Positions 51,570-59,806 of a stretch of DNA of 64,000 bases are shown in pieces (within the stretch, counting starts at the first letter, position 1; every line of letters begins with the position of its first letter). A program made the translations under genes and the position numbers. The stretch is from contig NZ_LQIT01000010.1 in the NCBI RefSeq assembly GCF_001499965.1, positions 1 through 64,000 of the forward strand, read 5' to 3'. A model generated the notes under the pieces. It was not told the origin of the DNA. It searched no databases and saw nothing but the letters and a program-made list of their open reading frames with translations. The DNA is from Mycobacterium sp. GA-2829. GTDB lineage: Bacteria > Actinomycetota > Actinomycetes > Mycobacteriales > Mycobacteriaceae.

Positions 51570-52385
51570 TCATTCGCCGGTGAAGTTCGGTGGCCGCTTC
51601 TCGAACATCGCGGTGACCGCCTCACCGAGGTCCTTCGACGGCAGGAACGCGGAGTTCCACGCCGCCACGTAGCGCAGGCTCTCCGACACCCGCGCGATGC
51701 GCTGTTGATCGAGGACGTCCTTGACGCCGTGGACGGTCAGCGGCGGGTTCGCGGCGATCTCCTTCGCCGTTGCGTGCGCGGCGGCCAGTGAGGCCTCCGG
51801 ATCGTCGAACACGTCGTTGACCAGACCGATCTTCTCGGCGCGCGCGGCGTCGATGTCCTTTCCGGTCAGGGCGAGCTCGCGCAGGTGGCCGTCGGTGAGG
51901 ATCAACGGCAGTCTTGCCAGGGAACCCACGTCGGCGACGATCGCGAGCTTGACCTCGCGCACCGAGAACTTCGCGTCGGCGCTCGCGTAGCGGATGTCGA
52001 CGGCGCTGATCAGGTCGACGCCGCCACCGATGCACCAGCCGTGCACCGACGCGATCGTCGGGGTGCGGCAGTCCGCGACGGCGCTGATCGCGCCCTGCAT
52101 CTTCTGCAGCGTCTTGTGGAAGTCGGCGCGGCTGCGGGCGCCGGCGTCGAGGCCGGGCATCGTGGCGCCCATCGCGGCGAGATCGAGCCCATAGCTGAAA
52201 TTGCGGCCCGAGCCGGTGAGCACGATGGCCCGCACGTCGGGGTCGGCGTCGAGGGCGCCGAACACCTCGGGCAGTTCGGCCCAGAACGCCGGACCCATCG
52301 CGTTGCCCTTACCGGGGCCGATCAACGTCACCCGTGCGACGTGGCCGTCGGTCTCGACGGTCACCGATTCGTAGGTATCACCCAT
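51570..52385 (-). CDS. echA21: Enoyl-CoA hydratase/isomerase family protein EchA21
   Basis: Crotonase-fold protein of 271 aa. The oxyanion-hole segments are GRNFSYGLDLAAM and HGWCIGGGVDLISAVDIRYA. The second region, with the acidic residue around VREVKLAIVADVGSLARLP, resembles dienoyl-CoA isomerase-type members, which carry Asp and Glu there. Position between the Rv3777 and Rv3773c homologues identifies the EchA21 (Rv3774) orthologue. Likely role: beta-oxidation of an unsaturated or branched acyl-CoA; the substrate is unknown. ATG 52385 (MGDTYES) is chosen because upstream sequence is not family-like. Confidence 0.9.
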   Translation of the reverse strand: MGDTYESVTVETDGHVARVTLIGPGKGNAMGPAFWAELPEVFGALDADPDVRAIVLTGSGRNFSYGLDLAAMGATMPGLDAGARSRADFHKTLQKMQGAISAVADCRTPTIASVHGWCIGGGVDLISAVDIRYASADAKFSVREVKLAIVADVGSLARLPLILTDGHLRELALTGKDIDAARAEKIGLVNDVFDDPEASLAAAHATAKEIAANPPLTVHGVKDVLDQQRIARVSESLRYVAAWNSAFLPSKDLGEAVTAMFEKRPPNFTGE

Positions 52386-52396
52386 GGTGATCGAGG

Positions 52397-52714
52397 CTAG
52401 CGGCCGACGAGGATGTCGCTGAGCTTGGCCGACGGAAGCACCTTGCAGATCGCGTCGGCAAGGGTCTTGGCGACGACGGTGCGCTGGCTGCCCGACCCCT
52501 GGCCACTGTCCTTCATCAGCTCGCCGACGATCGCCAACTGCTCGTCCTCGGCCAGGCCGGCGTACTCCTTGCAGGTGACGCTGGTGGCGTCGGGAATCGG
52601 CGGCCCAGGTTCGGTGGTCTGCGCGACGGTGCCCGTCACCGTCTGTGTGCAGCCGGCGAGCAACCCCGCAGACAGCAGTGCCGCAACCGTCAGAGTCCTC
52701 GCGCGCGTACCCAT
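52397..52714 (-). CDS. Small lipoprotein of unknown function
   Basis: A 105-aa lipoprotein (108 aa if GTG 52723 is used). The signal MGTRARTLTVAALLSAGLLAGC has a good lipobox LLAGC. The mature region is short with a Cys in SVTCKEYAGL and another in DAICKVLP, spaced as in small disulfide-bonded mycobacterial lipoproteins. No catalytic motif is seen. It ends 11 nt before the echA21 start on the same strand and may be co-transcribed with it. Confidence 0.7.
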   Translation of the reverse strand: MGTRARTLTVAALLSAGLLAGCTQTVTGTVAQTTEPGPPIPDATSVTCKEYAGLAEDEQLAIVGELMKDSGQGSGSQRTVVAKTLADAICKVLPSAKLSDILVGR

Positions 52715-52754
52715 CTGGGCCACGATATGTCACGGGCCACGTAACGTGAACGCC

Positions 52755-53339
52755 ATGCGTAGTGACCTGCCGCAGGGCCCCGATTCACCCCCGACCGACG
52801 AACTGCGCAGCGCCGAACTCAGTCTCGGCGTGCTGCACAAGGTGGTGCAGGGCATCGGCGAGAGCGACCTCGGCAGGCAGACGGCCTGCCGCGAGTTCGA
52901 CGTCGCGGGACTCACCGATCACCTGATGAATTCGATCACGCTGCTCGGCCGCGCGGCCGGTGCGGAGTTGCCCGAACGCGACCCGTCGGACTCCGTGGAG
53001 CGGCAGGTGATCCTGGCGGCGCGTCCTGCGCTCGACGCGTGGCACCGGCGCGGCCTCGACGGCGCCATCGACATCGGCGGCACCGAGATGCCCGCCGTCG
53101 TGCTGGTCAACATCCTGGCGCTCGAATTCCTGGTGCACGCATGGGATTACGCGTCCGCGATGGGGCAGGACGTGCCCGCGCCGGAGTCGTTGAGCGAGTA
53201 CGTCCTCGGCAAGACGAAGACGTTCCTCACCCCGGAGGGCCGCAAGCGGGCCGGTTTCGACGACCCGGTCGACGTGCCCGACAACGCCCCCGCGCTGCAC
53301 CGGCTGGTCGCGTTCACCGGCCGGCCGGTCGAGGTCTAG
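52755..53339 (+). CDS. DinB/MDMPI-like TIGR03086-type metal-binding protein (Rv3773c homologue)
   Basis: A 194-aa four-helix-bundle protein of the mycothiol-dependent maleylpyruvate isomerase-like superfamily. CREFDVAGLTDHLMNSITLLG in the first half and LEFLVHAWDYASAMGQ in the second supply the conserved histidines for metal binding. The C-terminus FDDPVDVPDNAPALHRLVAFTGR is typical of the TIGR03086 group. The length equals that of M. tuberculosis Rv3773c. Function is unknown but the family often handles thiol adducts. The stop overlaps the convergent DUF4334-like gene by 4 bp at a CTAG. Confidence 0.85.
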   Translation: MRSDLPQGPDSPPTDELRSAELSLGVLHKVVQGIGESDLGRQTACREFDVAGLTDHLMNSITLLGRAAGAELPERDPSDSVERQVILAARPALDAWHRRGLDGAIDIGGTEMPAVVLVNILALEFLVHAWDYASAMGQDVPAPESLSEYVLGKTKTFLTPEGRKRAGFDDPVDVPDNAPALHRLVAFTGRPVEV

Positions 53340-53791
53340 ACGCGCTCGAGGTAGAAGTACAGGTGACGGCCCCCGTCCAGGGCGCCTTTGCCGTTCATGA
53401 TGCCGAGCACGGCGTTGTCGTCGACCTTTTTGAAGTGGTCGTGCACGGGGGCGCCGTCGTAGACCATCGACGCGGTCACCTCACCGCGGAACTCCTCCAT
53501 CCAGAGGCTCGCTTCACCCTTCATCGCCTCGGTGTTGGAGAACTTGTTGCCGTCGGCGTCCACGCACACCAGTGGTTTCGCGTCGGCGGCGGAGTGGAAC
53601 GTCTTGCCGAACCAGTTGAGGCGGTCCATGAATCCGTTGGCCTTGTGGCCGGTGTGGAACTCGCCGCCCCTCCACTCGCCGATCATGAAGTCGATGTCGA
53701 CGGGGACGAGGGCCGCCCAGAGCTCGTCGAGTTCGGCGTCGGCGATGGCGTCGGTGCGCGCCTTGAGGTCGTCGAACTTCTTGCGGCTCAT
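53336..53791 (-). CDS. GXWXG/DUF4334-domain protein
   Basis: The 151-aa protein begins with helical MSRKKFDDLKARTDAIADAELDELW and then IDFMIGEWRGGEF, the GXWXG motif. A C-terminal half with NGKGALDGGRHLYFYLERV matches the DUF4334 pattern. Its function is unknown. The ATG overlaps the hisC2 stop (ATGA), so it is translated with that gene. The 3' end overlaps the convergent Rv3773c homologue. Confidence 0.8.
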   Translation of the reverse strand: MSRKKFDDLKARTDAIADAELDELWAALVPVDIDFMIGEWRGGEFHTGHKANGFMDRLNWFGKTFHSAADAKPLVCVDADGNKFSNTEAMKGEASLWMEEFRGEVTASMVYDGAPVHDHFKKVDDNAVLGIMNGKGALDGGRHLYFYLERV

Positions 53792-54864
53792 CGGTTTCCC
53801 ATCCAGGTGCGGGCGAAGTCGAGGAAGGCGTCGTTCTCGTGCGGTGCGGCGACGGTTACCCGTACACCGTCGGTGCCGTAGGGGCGCACCACCAACCGGT
53901 TCTCGGCCGCCTTCTCGACGAAGTCCAGCGTGCGTTCGGCCAGCGGCAGCCACACGAAATTGGCCTGCGACGGCGGCAGCGTGAACCCGGCCTCGCGCAG
54001 CCCGGCGGTGACGCGCTCGCGTTCGGCGACGACCTCGTCGGTGCGGGCGAGCAGTTCGTCGGCGGCGTCGAGCGAGGCGATCGCGGCGGCCTGGGACAAG
54101 CTGGTCGCGGAGAACGGCACGTACACCTTGCCCAGTGCGGTGACGATCTCGGCGTCGGCCACGGCGTAGCCGACGCGCAGCCCGGCCAGCCCGTAGGCCT
54201 TCGAGAACGTCCGCAGCACCACCACATTCGGATGCGCGCGGACCAGGCCGAAGCTGTCGGGCAGCAGTCCGTCGCGGATGTACTCCACGTAGGCCTCGTC
54301 GAGCACGATCAGGATGTGCGGCGGGACGGCCTCGACGAACCGGGTGAGTGCCTGCGGGTCGACGACCGTGCTGGTCGGGTTGTTGGGGTTGCAGACGAAG
54401 ATCAGCCGGGTGCGGTCGGTGATCGCGGCCAGCATCGCGTCCAGGTCGTGGACGTGGTCGCGCAGCGGCACCTGCACCGGGGTGGCGCCCGCGGTGCGGA
54501 CCTGCAGCGGGTAGATCTCGAAGCTGCGCCACCCGAACACGACCTCGTCGCCGACCGACGACGTGATCTGGATCAACTGCTGACACAGGCTGACCGAACC
54601 GCATCCGACGGAGATCTGATCGGGGGTGAAGCCGGTTGCTCCGAGGTTCTTGTCGAGGTGTTCGGCGAGGTGCTCGCGCAACTCGAGGTAGCCGTTGTCC
54701 GGGTAGCGGTTGAGCTGGTCGGTTGCCTTCTCGATCGCCGCGCGCACACTGGGCAGCGGACCGTGCACGGTTTCGTTGCTGGCGATCTTGATGGCACCCG
54801 GAACCGTCTTACCCGGTGTGTAGGCCGGGATGTCGGCCAGGGCGGAGCGTAAACGGGCGGTCAC
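53788..54864 (-). CDS. hisC2: Aromatic/histidinol-phosphate aminotransferase HisC2 (Pat)
   Basis: A PLP-dependent fold-I aminotransferase of 358 aa (353 in M. tuberculosis Rv3772). Substrate-side start YTPGKTVPGAIKIASNETVHGP, cofactor loop GCGSVSLCQQLIQ, FVCNPNNPTSTVV, VLDEAYVEY and the PLP-lysine segment TFSKAYGLAGLRVGYAV are all present. The C-terminal arginine that binds the carboxylate lies in DGVRVT. The second HisC copy in actinobacteria is usually an aromatic amino acid (phenylpyruvate) aminotransferase, so either role is possible. Start GTG 54864. Confidence 0.9.
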   Translation of the reverse strand: MTARLRSALADIPAYTPGKTVPGAIKIASNETVHGPLPSVRAAIEKATDQLNRYPDNGYLELREHLAEHLDKNLGATGFTPDQISVGCGSVSLCQQLIQITSSVGDEVVFGWRSFEIYPLQVRTAGATPVQVPLRDHVHDLDAMLAAITDRTRLIFVCNPNNPTSTVVDPQALTRFVEAVPPHILIVLDEAYVEYIRDGLLPDSFGLVRAHPNVVVLRTFSKAYGLAGLRVGYAVADAEIVTALGKVYVPFSATSLSQAAAIASLDAADELLARTDEVVAERERVTAGLREAGFTLPPSQANFVWLPLAERTLDFVEKAAENRLVVRPYGTDGVRVTVAAPHENDAFLDFARTWMGNR

Positions 54865-54896
54865 CCGACCAGCATAGGGCGGCCCGGGAGCTCGCT

Positions 54897-54926
54897 TTGC
54901 TTCCGCCGGTCGCCCATGTGTAGGCT
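54897..54926 (+). promoter_or_regulatory. Candidate promoter of the tRNA-Ser/tRNA-Arg pair
   Basis: TTGCTT (54897-54902) and TAGGCT (54921-54926) are separated by 18 nt and lie 21 nt before the mature tRNA-Ser 5' end, the normal distance for a short 5' leader. Confidence 0.55.
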
Positions 54927-54947
54927 GTGCGACCGGCGGTAACGTCA

Positions 54948-55036
54948 GGAGGCGTGCCAGAGCGGCCGAATGGGACTCACTGCTAATGAGTTGTCCCCCT
55001 TACAGGGGACCGGAGGTTCAAATCCTCTCGCCTCCG
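54948..55036 (+). tRNA. tRNA-Ser (anticodon GCT)
   Basis: Acceptor GGAGGCG (54948-54954) pairs with CGCCTCC (55029-55035), discriminator G. The anticodon loop CTGCTAA (anticodon GCT) is enclosed by ACTCA/TGAGT, followed by a long variable arm with a CCCCCT/AGGGG-type stem and T-loop GGTTCAAATCC. A 7-bp palindrome (GGCTGAC/GTCAGCC, 55041-55056) follows directly and may help processing. It is probably co-transcribed with tRNA-Arg, 43 nt downstream. Confidence 0.95.
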
Positions 55037-55079
55037 CCGCGGCTGACTCGTCAGCCACGACACAACTGAAGAACGGCAA

Positions 55080-55152
55080 GCGCCCGTAGCTCAACGGATA
55101 GAGCATCTGACTACGGATCAGAAGGTTAGGGGTTCGAATCCCTTCGGGCGCA
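55080..55152 (+). tRNA. tRNA-Arg (anticodon ACG)
   Basis: Acceptor GCGCCCG (55080-55086) pairs with CGGGCGC (55145-55151), discriminator A. D-arm GCTCAACGGATAGAGC, anticodon stem TCTGA/TCAGA around loop CTACGGA (anticodon ACG, read as ICG after deamination), and T-arm GGTTCGAATCC are complete. CCA is not encoded. Confidence 0.96.
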
Positions 55153-55184
55153 CACACTTGCGATCATGATCGATAATTCGCGTC

Positions 55185-56153
55185 ATGTATCGCCTGCGCT
55201 CACTCGCCGGTGCCGAAGGCCGTGTCCTCGGCAGGCAGCGGGTTCGGCTGTTGCGGATCTATCTGAGCGCCACCACCTTTCTCTTCCTGTACGGAGTGGT
55301 GTTCACGTTCTTCCCCGTGCGCACCGATCTCGTCTACGCCGATCCGACCGGCGGGGTCGTGGCCATCGTCCTCGGCGTGGTGGCCGTGGTGTACCTGGCG
55401 TTCCAACCACAGCGCCTGTGGCCGCCGACGGTCGTCGCGATCGCGGCCACCCCCATCGTGATGGCCTTCCACGTGACGCTGACCGCTCAATACGTGTGCA
55501 TGATCGCCCCGATGTTCCTGGCGATGTATCTGCGGGCGTTCCATCCGCCGCGGCAGGCCTGGGCGTTGATCGGCGTGCTCACCACGGCATGTGTGGCCGC
55601 GGTGGCCGTGTCGCCGGCGCCGCACAAGGGCGTCATCACCTATCTGATCATCACCGTCGCGATCGTCGGCGCCGCCGAATCCTTCGGATTGCTCATGCGG
55701 GCGATGTTCACCGAGGCGTGCACCGACCCGCTGACGGGTCTGCTCAATCGCGCCGGGTGGGAGATTGGGACGGCGGACCTGCTGGCGGGGTGCCGCCCGG
55801 ATGTGCCGGTCTCCGTCGTCGCGCTCGACATCGACGGCCTCAAGGCCGTCAACGACACCTACGGCCACCTTGCCGGAGACCGGCACATCGCCGGATACGC
55901 GCGGCAATGGCGGCGCCTCGCGCCCCGCGGTGCCGTGTTGGCCCGGCTGGGTGGTGACGAGTTCGGCGCCTGCATCGCCGGGGCGGATCCCGCCGCGGTC
56001 ACCGACTTCGTCCGCGACATCCGGCACCACACACCGGGGGTGAGCGTCGGTACGGCGACCGCGCCCCGACGGGGCGCTGACGTCGCCGGCCTCTACAACG
56101 AAGCCGACGCGGCGATGTACCGCAGCCGCGGACGGCCGGTGCGCGACCCGTAG
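55185..56153 (+). CDS. Membrane-bound diguanylate cyclase (GGDEF)
   Basis: The 322-aa protein has about six hydrophobic helices in residues 22-175 and a C-terminal GGDEF domain. Active-site motifs are DPLTGLLNRAGWE, VALDIDGLKAVNDTYGHLAGD and LARLGGDEFG, so the cyclase site is intact. The allosteric inhibitory RxxD motif five residues before GGDEF is absent (the position reads RGAV). The likely activity is c-di-GMP synthesis controlled by the membrane sensor part. ATG 55185 starts 32 nt after tRNA-Arg. Confidence 0.88.
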   Translation: MYRLRSLAGAEGRVLGRQRVRLLRIYLSATTFLFLYGVVFTFFPVRTDLVYADPTGGVVAIVLGVVAVVYLAFQPQRLWPPTVVAIAATPIVMAFHVTLTAQYVCMIAPMFLAMYLRAFHPPRQAWALIGVLTTACVAAVAVSPAPHKGVITYLIITVAIVGAAESFGLLMRAMFTEACTDPLTGLLNRAGWEIGTADLLAGCRPDVPVSVVALDIDGLKAVNDTYGHLAGDRHIAGYARQWRRLAPRGAVLARLGGDEFGACIAGADPAAVTDFVRDIRHHTPGVSVGTATAPRRGADVAGLYNEADAAMYRSRGRPVRDP

Positions 56154-56164
56154 CCGCGCGCGTC

Positions 56165-56875
56165 CTACAGCCGGTCGACGGCGTAGGTCGCGGCCTGCTG
56201 GGTCATCCCGTTCACCCCGTAGAGCGCGTGCGCGATGCTCGGCTGCCCACCCGGTGCGCCGTTGCAGATCGTGTCGCCCTCGGCGCACAGTTCCAGCGTC
56301 TTGGCGGCGTACTGCGGGCCGATGACGACCGCGGGCGCGCCGTAGGTGCCCAGCCACTGCGGTGACGGCAGCCCGAACAGCGTGACGGCCGCGACGTGCT
56401 CGGCGACCTCGGCGGCCAGCGGTTGCGGGACGGAGTCGCGGTAGGCCGCGGGCACCGCGTCGGGCACGGTCGACGAGGTCACGAACCCGGAGACCACGGC
56501 GCCCTGCGAGAAGCCGCCGAGCACGATGCGGGTGTCCGGGCACGTCGTGGCGACGGTCTGCACGCGGTCGCCCGCGTCGCGGATGCCGTCGACGACGGTC
56601 CTGGCCAGCTCGTCGCGGGCGTCGAAGTTGCCCGACGCCGCATAGTTCACGGCGTACACATTCACCGTGCGCGGTGCGGCCTGCGCGCGCAGCGCGTCGA
56701 CGAAGGCCTGACCGACGCCGCCGACCCCCGGCGCCTCACCGGTGCCGCGGGCGAAGACCACCTCGACGTCCGGACAGGCCTGGGCGGCCGCCGACGGGGC
56801 GCCGACGCCGACCATCGCGGCCCATGCGGTCACCGCCACCGCGCCGAGGTAGCGACCGAATTGGCGAACTCTCAT
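56165..56875 (-). CDS. Secreted cutinase-family serine esterase (Culp)
   Basis: A 236-aa secreted protein: signal peptide about 1-31 (cleavage near SAAAQA), then CPDVEVVFARGTGEAPGVG, the typical cutinase start. The nucleophile elbow is LGGFSQGAVVSGF, and ELCAEGDTICNGAPGG provides the conserved disulfide and catalytic Asp region. The histidine in SIAHALY closes the triad. Likely a carboxylesterase or phospholipase acting outside the cell. AGGAG lies before ATG 56875. It is shorter than the Rv3802c homologue and lacks its membrane anchor. Confidence 0.92.
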   Translation of the reverse strand: MRVRQFGRYLGAVAVTAWAAMVGVGAPSAAAQACPDVEVVFARGTGEAPGVGGVGQAFVDALRAQAAPRTVNVYAVNYAASGNFDARDELARTVVDGIRDAGDRVQTVATTCPDTRIVLGGFSQGAVVSGFVTSSTVPDAVPAAYRDSVPQPLAAEVAEHVAAVTLFGLPSPQWLGTYGAPAVVIGPQYAAKTLELCAEGDTICNGAPGGQPSIAHALYGVNGMTQQAATYAVDRL

Positions 56876-56963
56876 GTGTGAACTCCTGCTGAAGTGAAGG
56901 CCCCGACGAGTGGCGTGGTTACCCTCACCTCGGCCGGCCAAACTCCGCGTAATCTCGCTCGGT

Positions 56964-57347
56964 ATGACGACACCCGCGGTGATCCAGCGCTGGCTCGACC
57001 TCATCGACGGTGACCACGGCGACGTGACGCCGCTGTTGGCGCCCGACGCGGTGTTCTACTCACCGGCGGTGTTCACCCCGCAGGAGGGCCGGGAGAAGAC
57101 CGCCGCGTATCTGAACGCGGCGGCGAAGGTGTTCGGCGGCAACGACTTCCGCTACGTCAACCAATGGCACGCCGACCGTTCGGCGGTGTTGGAGTTCGTC
57201 GCCGACATCGACGGTATCCACGTCAACGGCATCGACATGATCGAGTGGAACGACGAGGACCTGATCACGTCCTTCAAGGTGATGCTGCGGCCGTTCAAGG
57301 CGCTGCAGACGGTGATCCCCAAGATGGCCGAGCTGCTGGCACAGTGA
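56964..57347 (+). CDS. SnoaL-like (NTF2-fold) protein
   Basis: A 127-aa protein with the NTF2/SnoaL layout: an N-terminal helix TPAVIQRWLDLIDGDHGDVTPLLAPDAVFYSPAVF, then GREKTAAYLNAAAKVFGG and strands ending in GIDMIEWNDEDLITSFKVMLRPFKALQTVIPKM. Such domains bind or isomerise hydrophobic molecules or serve as accessory subunits; no specific catalytic residues can be assigned. The stop overlaps the next start (TGATG), so it is coupled to the phosphoesterase. Confidence 0.78.
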   Translation: MTTPAVIQRWLDLIDGDHGDVTPLLAPDAVFYSPAVFTPQEGREKTAAYLNAAAKVFGGNDFRYVNQWHADRSAVLEFVADIDGIHVNGIDMIEWNDEDLITSFKVMLRPFKALQTVIPKMAELLAQ

Positions 57348-57850
57348 TGCGGCTGCTGCTCATCGCCGACACCCACGTCCCGAAACGGGCGCGGGACCTG
57401 CCCGCGGTGGTGTGGGACGAGGTGGCGCGCGCCGATGTGGTGATCCACGCCGGGGACTGGGTCGAGCCGGGCCTGCTCGACGACCTCGAGGAACGCTCTG
57501 CGCGGCTGGTGGCGTGCTGGGGCAACAACGACGGCGACGAGCTCCGCCGCAGGCTGCCCGAACGCGCGGACGTCACGCTGGAGGGAGTGCGGTTCACCGT
57601 CGTACACGAGACCGGCGCCTCGGGTGGGCGCGACGCCCGGATGGCCAAGCTCTACCCGGACACCGATGTCCTGGTGTTCGGGCACAGCCACATCCCGTGG
57701 GACACCACGGCCACGACGGGCCTGCGGCTGCTCAACCCCGGGTCGCCCACCGACCGGCGCCGCCAGCCCTACTGCACGTACATGACCGCGACCGTCGCCG
57801 ACGGCGCACTCGGTGACGTCGAGCTGCACAACCTCGAGCGGCGTGGCTGA
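57347..57850 (+). CDS. YfcE/MJ0936-type phosphodiesterase
   Basis: A 167-aa calcineurin-like metallophosphoesterase. Metal-binding motifs in order: LLLIADTHVPK (Asp8, His10), VIHAGDWVE, ACWGNNDGDE, FTVVHETG and LVFGHSHIPWDT. The size and lack of extra domains fit the YfcE/Vps29-like group of phosphodiesterases. The substrate is unknown. Its start overlaps the preceding stop by one base and its stop overlaps the following GTG. Confidence 0.88.
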   Translation: MRLLLIADTHVPKRARDLPAVVWDEVARADVVIHAGDWVEPGLLDDLEERSARLVACWGNNDGDELRRRLPERADVTLEGVRFTVVHETGASGGRDARMAKLYPDTDVLVFGHSHIPWDTTATTGLRLLNPGSPTDRRRQPYCTYMTATVADGALGDVELHNLERRG

Positions 57851-58256
57851 CCGTCCCGCCCTGGTCGCGGACGTCCACGAGATCGCGGCCCGGATGCCGC
57901 ACACGAAACGCATCGAGGGCCCCAAGGGCAACGCGATCTATCAGGTCGGCGGGAAGTCGTTCGTGTTCTTCCGCACCCCGCAGCCCGACGCCGCCGACCC
58001 CGACACCGGGCAGCGCTATCCCGACGTCATCATGATCTGGGTGGAGTCCGAGGCCGACAAACTCGCCCTGGTCCAGGACCCACAGTCGCCGTTCTTCACC
58101 ACCGACCGGTTCGACGGTCATCTGTCAGTCCTGGTGCGGGGCAGCGAGATCGGACGCATCGGCGTGCAGGAGCTGACGGAGCTGATCCAGGACGCCTGGC
58201 TGTCGCGGGCGTCGCGCCGCCGCGCCGAACGCTGGCTCGCAGAACGCGAGGGCTGA
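57843..58256 (+). CDS. MmcQ/YjbR-like protein
   Basis: A 137-aa protein with helical N-terminus ADRPALVADVHEIAARMPHTKRIEG, then GNAIYQVGGKSFVFFRTPQPDA and DVIMIWVESEADKLALVQ. The end, TELIQDAWLSRASRRRAERWLAE, is as in the YjbR/MmcQ family of small DNA-binding-like folds. Function unknown. GTG 57843 overlaps the preceding stop by 8 nt, giving a coupled SnoaL-like, phosphoesterase, YjbR-like set leading to zwf 44 nt downstream. Confidence 0.78.
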   Translation: MADRPALVADVHEIAARMPHTKRIEGPKGNAIYQVGGKSFVFFRTPQPDAADPDTGQRYPDVIMIWVESEADKLALVQDPQSPFFTTDRFDGHLSVLVRGSEIGRIGVQELTELIQDAWLSRASRRRAERWLAEREG

Positions 58257-58300
58257 GCAACCCGCTGCAGGCAGCCGGACGGGGTGACATCATCGCCAAG

Positions 58301-59803
58301 GTGGCCTTCGACAACCCGCAATCCATCGCATATCCCGCGCCCGGTTCACGTCCGCACCGCGTGGACGAGGAGAAGCTCGACCCGCACGTCATCGTGTTGT
58401 TCGGCGCGACCGGTGATCTCGCGAAGCGCAAACTGCTGCCCGGTATGGCGTATCTCGTCAAGTCCGCGCTGGCACCGAAGATCCGGGTGGTCGGCACCTC
58501 GCTGGAGGATCTCAGCGGTGAGGAGTTCCGCGCGCTGGCGCGTGAGGCCATCGACGCGTTCGGCAGCCGCGAGCTCAGCGACGAGGAGTGGGAGGGTTTC
58601 GCCGGGCGGATCTCCTACGTCCCGCAGAGCGCCGGACCGGGTGCGCTCGCCGAGGCGGTGAAGTCGGCCGAGACCGAACTCGGACCCGACACCCGGCGCC
58701 TGCACTACCTGTCGGTGCCGCCGAAGGCCGCCAAAGCCGTCATCACGATGCTCGAGGAATCCGGTCTGGTCGACCGGGCAAGGGTGGTGATGGAGAAGCC
58801 GTTCGGCACCGACCTCGCCAGCGCCTGTGAGCTCAATGCCTTCGTGCACAACACCTTTGACGAGTCGCAGATCTTCCGCATCGACCACTTCCTCGGCAAG
58901 GAGGCCGCACAGAACATCCTGGCGTTCCGGTTCGCCAATGGGTTGTTCGAACCGATCTGGAACCGCAACTTCATCGATCACATCCAGATCGACATCCCGG
59001 AGAAGCTCGGCCTCGACCAGCGGGCGAACTTCTACGAGAGCACCGGCGCCTACAAGGACATGGTGGTCACCCACCTCATGCAGGTGATGGCGTTCGTCGT
59101 GATGGAACCGCCGACCGCGCTGGAGCCGAGGGCGATCAGCGAGGAGAAGAACAAGGTCTTCCGGTCGATGCTGCCGGTCGACCCGGCAAAGGTGATCCGC
59201 GGCCAGTACGTCGGGTACCGGCACGAGCAGGGCGTCGCGCCGGATTCGGACACCGAGACGTTCATCGCGCTGCAGGTCGGGATCGACAACTGGCGGTGGG
59301 CGGGTGTGCCGATCTACCTGCGCACCGGCAAGAAGATGGCCGAGGGGCAGCGGATCATCTCGATCGCGTTCAAGGAGGCGCCGCGTTCGATGTTCCCGCC
59401 CGGCTCGGGAGTCGGATCGCAGGGGCCGGACCACCTCACCTTCGACCTCGCCGACAACTCGAAGGTGTCGCTGTCGTTCTACGGCAAGCGGCCGGGCCCG
59501 GGGATGAAGCTCGACAAGCTGTCCATGCAGTTCTCCACGCAGGAGACCGGACGCGTCGGCGACGTGCTGGAGGCCTACGAACGGCTGATCCTCGACGCGA
59601 TGCGTGGTGACCACACGCTGTTCACCACCGCGGCCGGTATCGAATCCCTTTGGGCGCGTTCGGCTCCGCTGCTGGAGGACCCGTCGCCGGTGAAGATGTA
59701 CCAGCCCGGCACCTGGGGTCCGAACGCCATCCACCAGCTCATCGCGCCCAACGCATGGCGGCTGCCGTTCGAACGCGAATGGCGCGATAAGGAGAAGGAG
59801 TAG
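58301..59803 (+). CDS. zwf: Glucose-6-phosphate 1-dehydrogenase
   Basis: Zwf oxidises glucose 6-phosphate to 6-phosphogluconolactone, the entry to the pentose phosphate pathway, and supplies NADPH (or F420-independent reducing power). The 500-aa product has the cofactor motif LFGATGDLAKRKLLPG (about 33-48), MEKPFGTDL, the active-site RIDHFLGKEAAQNILAFRFANG and PIYLRTGKKM. It is full length for the family. GTG start 58301. It is one of the two Zwf types usual in mycobacteria; which one (zwf1 or zwf2) I cannot decide. Confidence 0.95.
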   Translation: MAFDNPQSIAYPAPGSRPHRVDEEKLDPHVIVLFGATGDLAKRKLLPGMAYLVKSALAPKIRVVGTSLEDLSGEEFRALAREAIDAFGSRELSDEEWEGFAGRISYVPQSAGPGALAEAVKSAETELGPDTRRLHYLSVPPKAAKAVITMLEESGLVDRARVVMEKPFGTDLASACELNAFVHNTFDESQIFRIDHFLGKEAAQNILAFRFANGLFEPIWNRNFIDHIQIDIPEKLGLDQRANFYESTGAYKDMVVTHLMQVMAFVVMEPPTALEPRAISEEKNKVFRSMLPVDPAKVIRGQYVGYRHEQGVAPDSDTETFIALQVGIDNWRWAGVPIYLRTGKKMAEGQRIISIAFKEAPRSMFPPGSGVGSQGPDHLTFDLADNSKVSLSFYGKRPGPGMKLDKLSMQFSTQETGRVGDVLEAYERLILDAMRGDHTLFTTAAGIESLWARSAPLLEDPSPVKMYQPGTWGPNAIHQLIAPNAWRLPFEREWRDKEKE

Positions 59804-59806
59804 TCG

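Noticed and set aside
51482-55152. tRNA genes as integration sites for a prophage or island
   Set aside because: The genes around the three tRNAs are the conserved Rv3778c-Rv3772 neighbourhood. There is no integrase and no repeated tRNA 3' end was seen.
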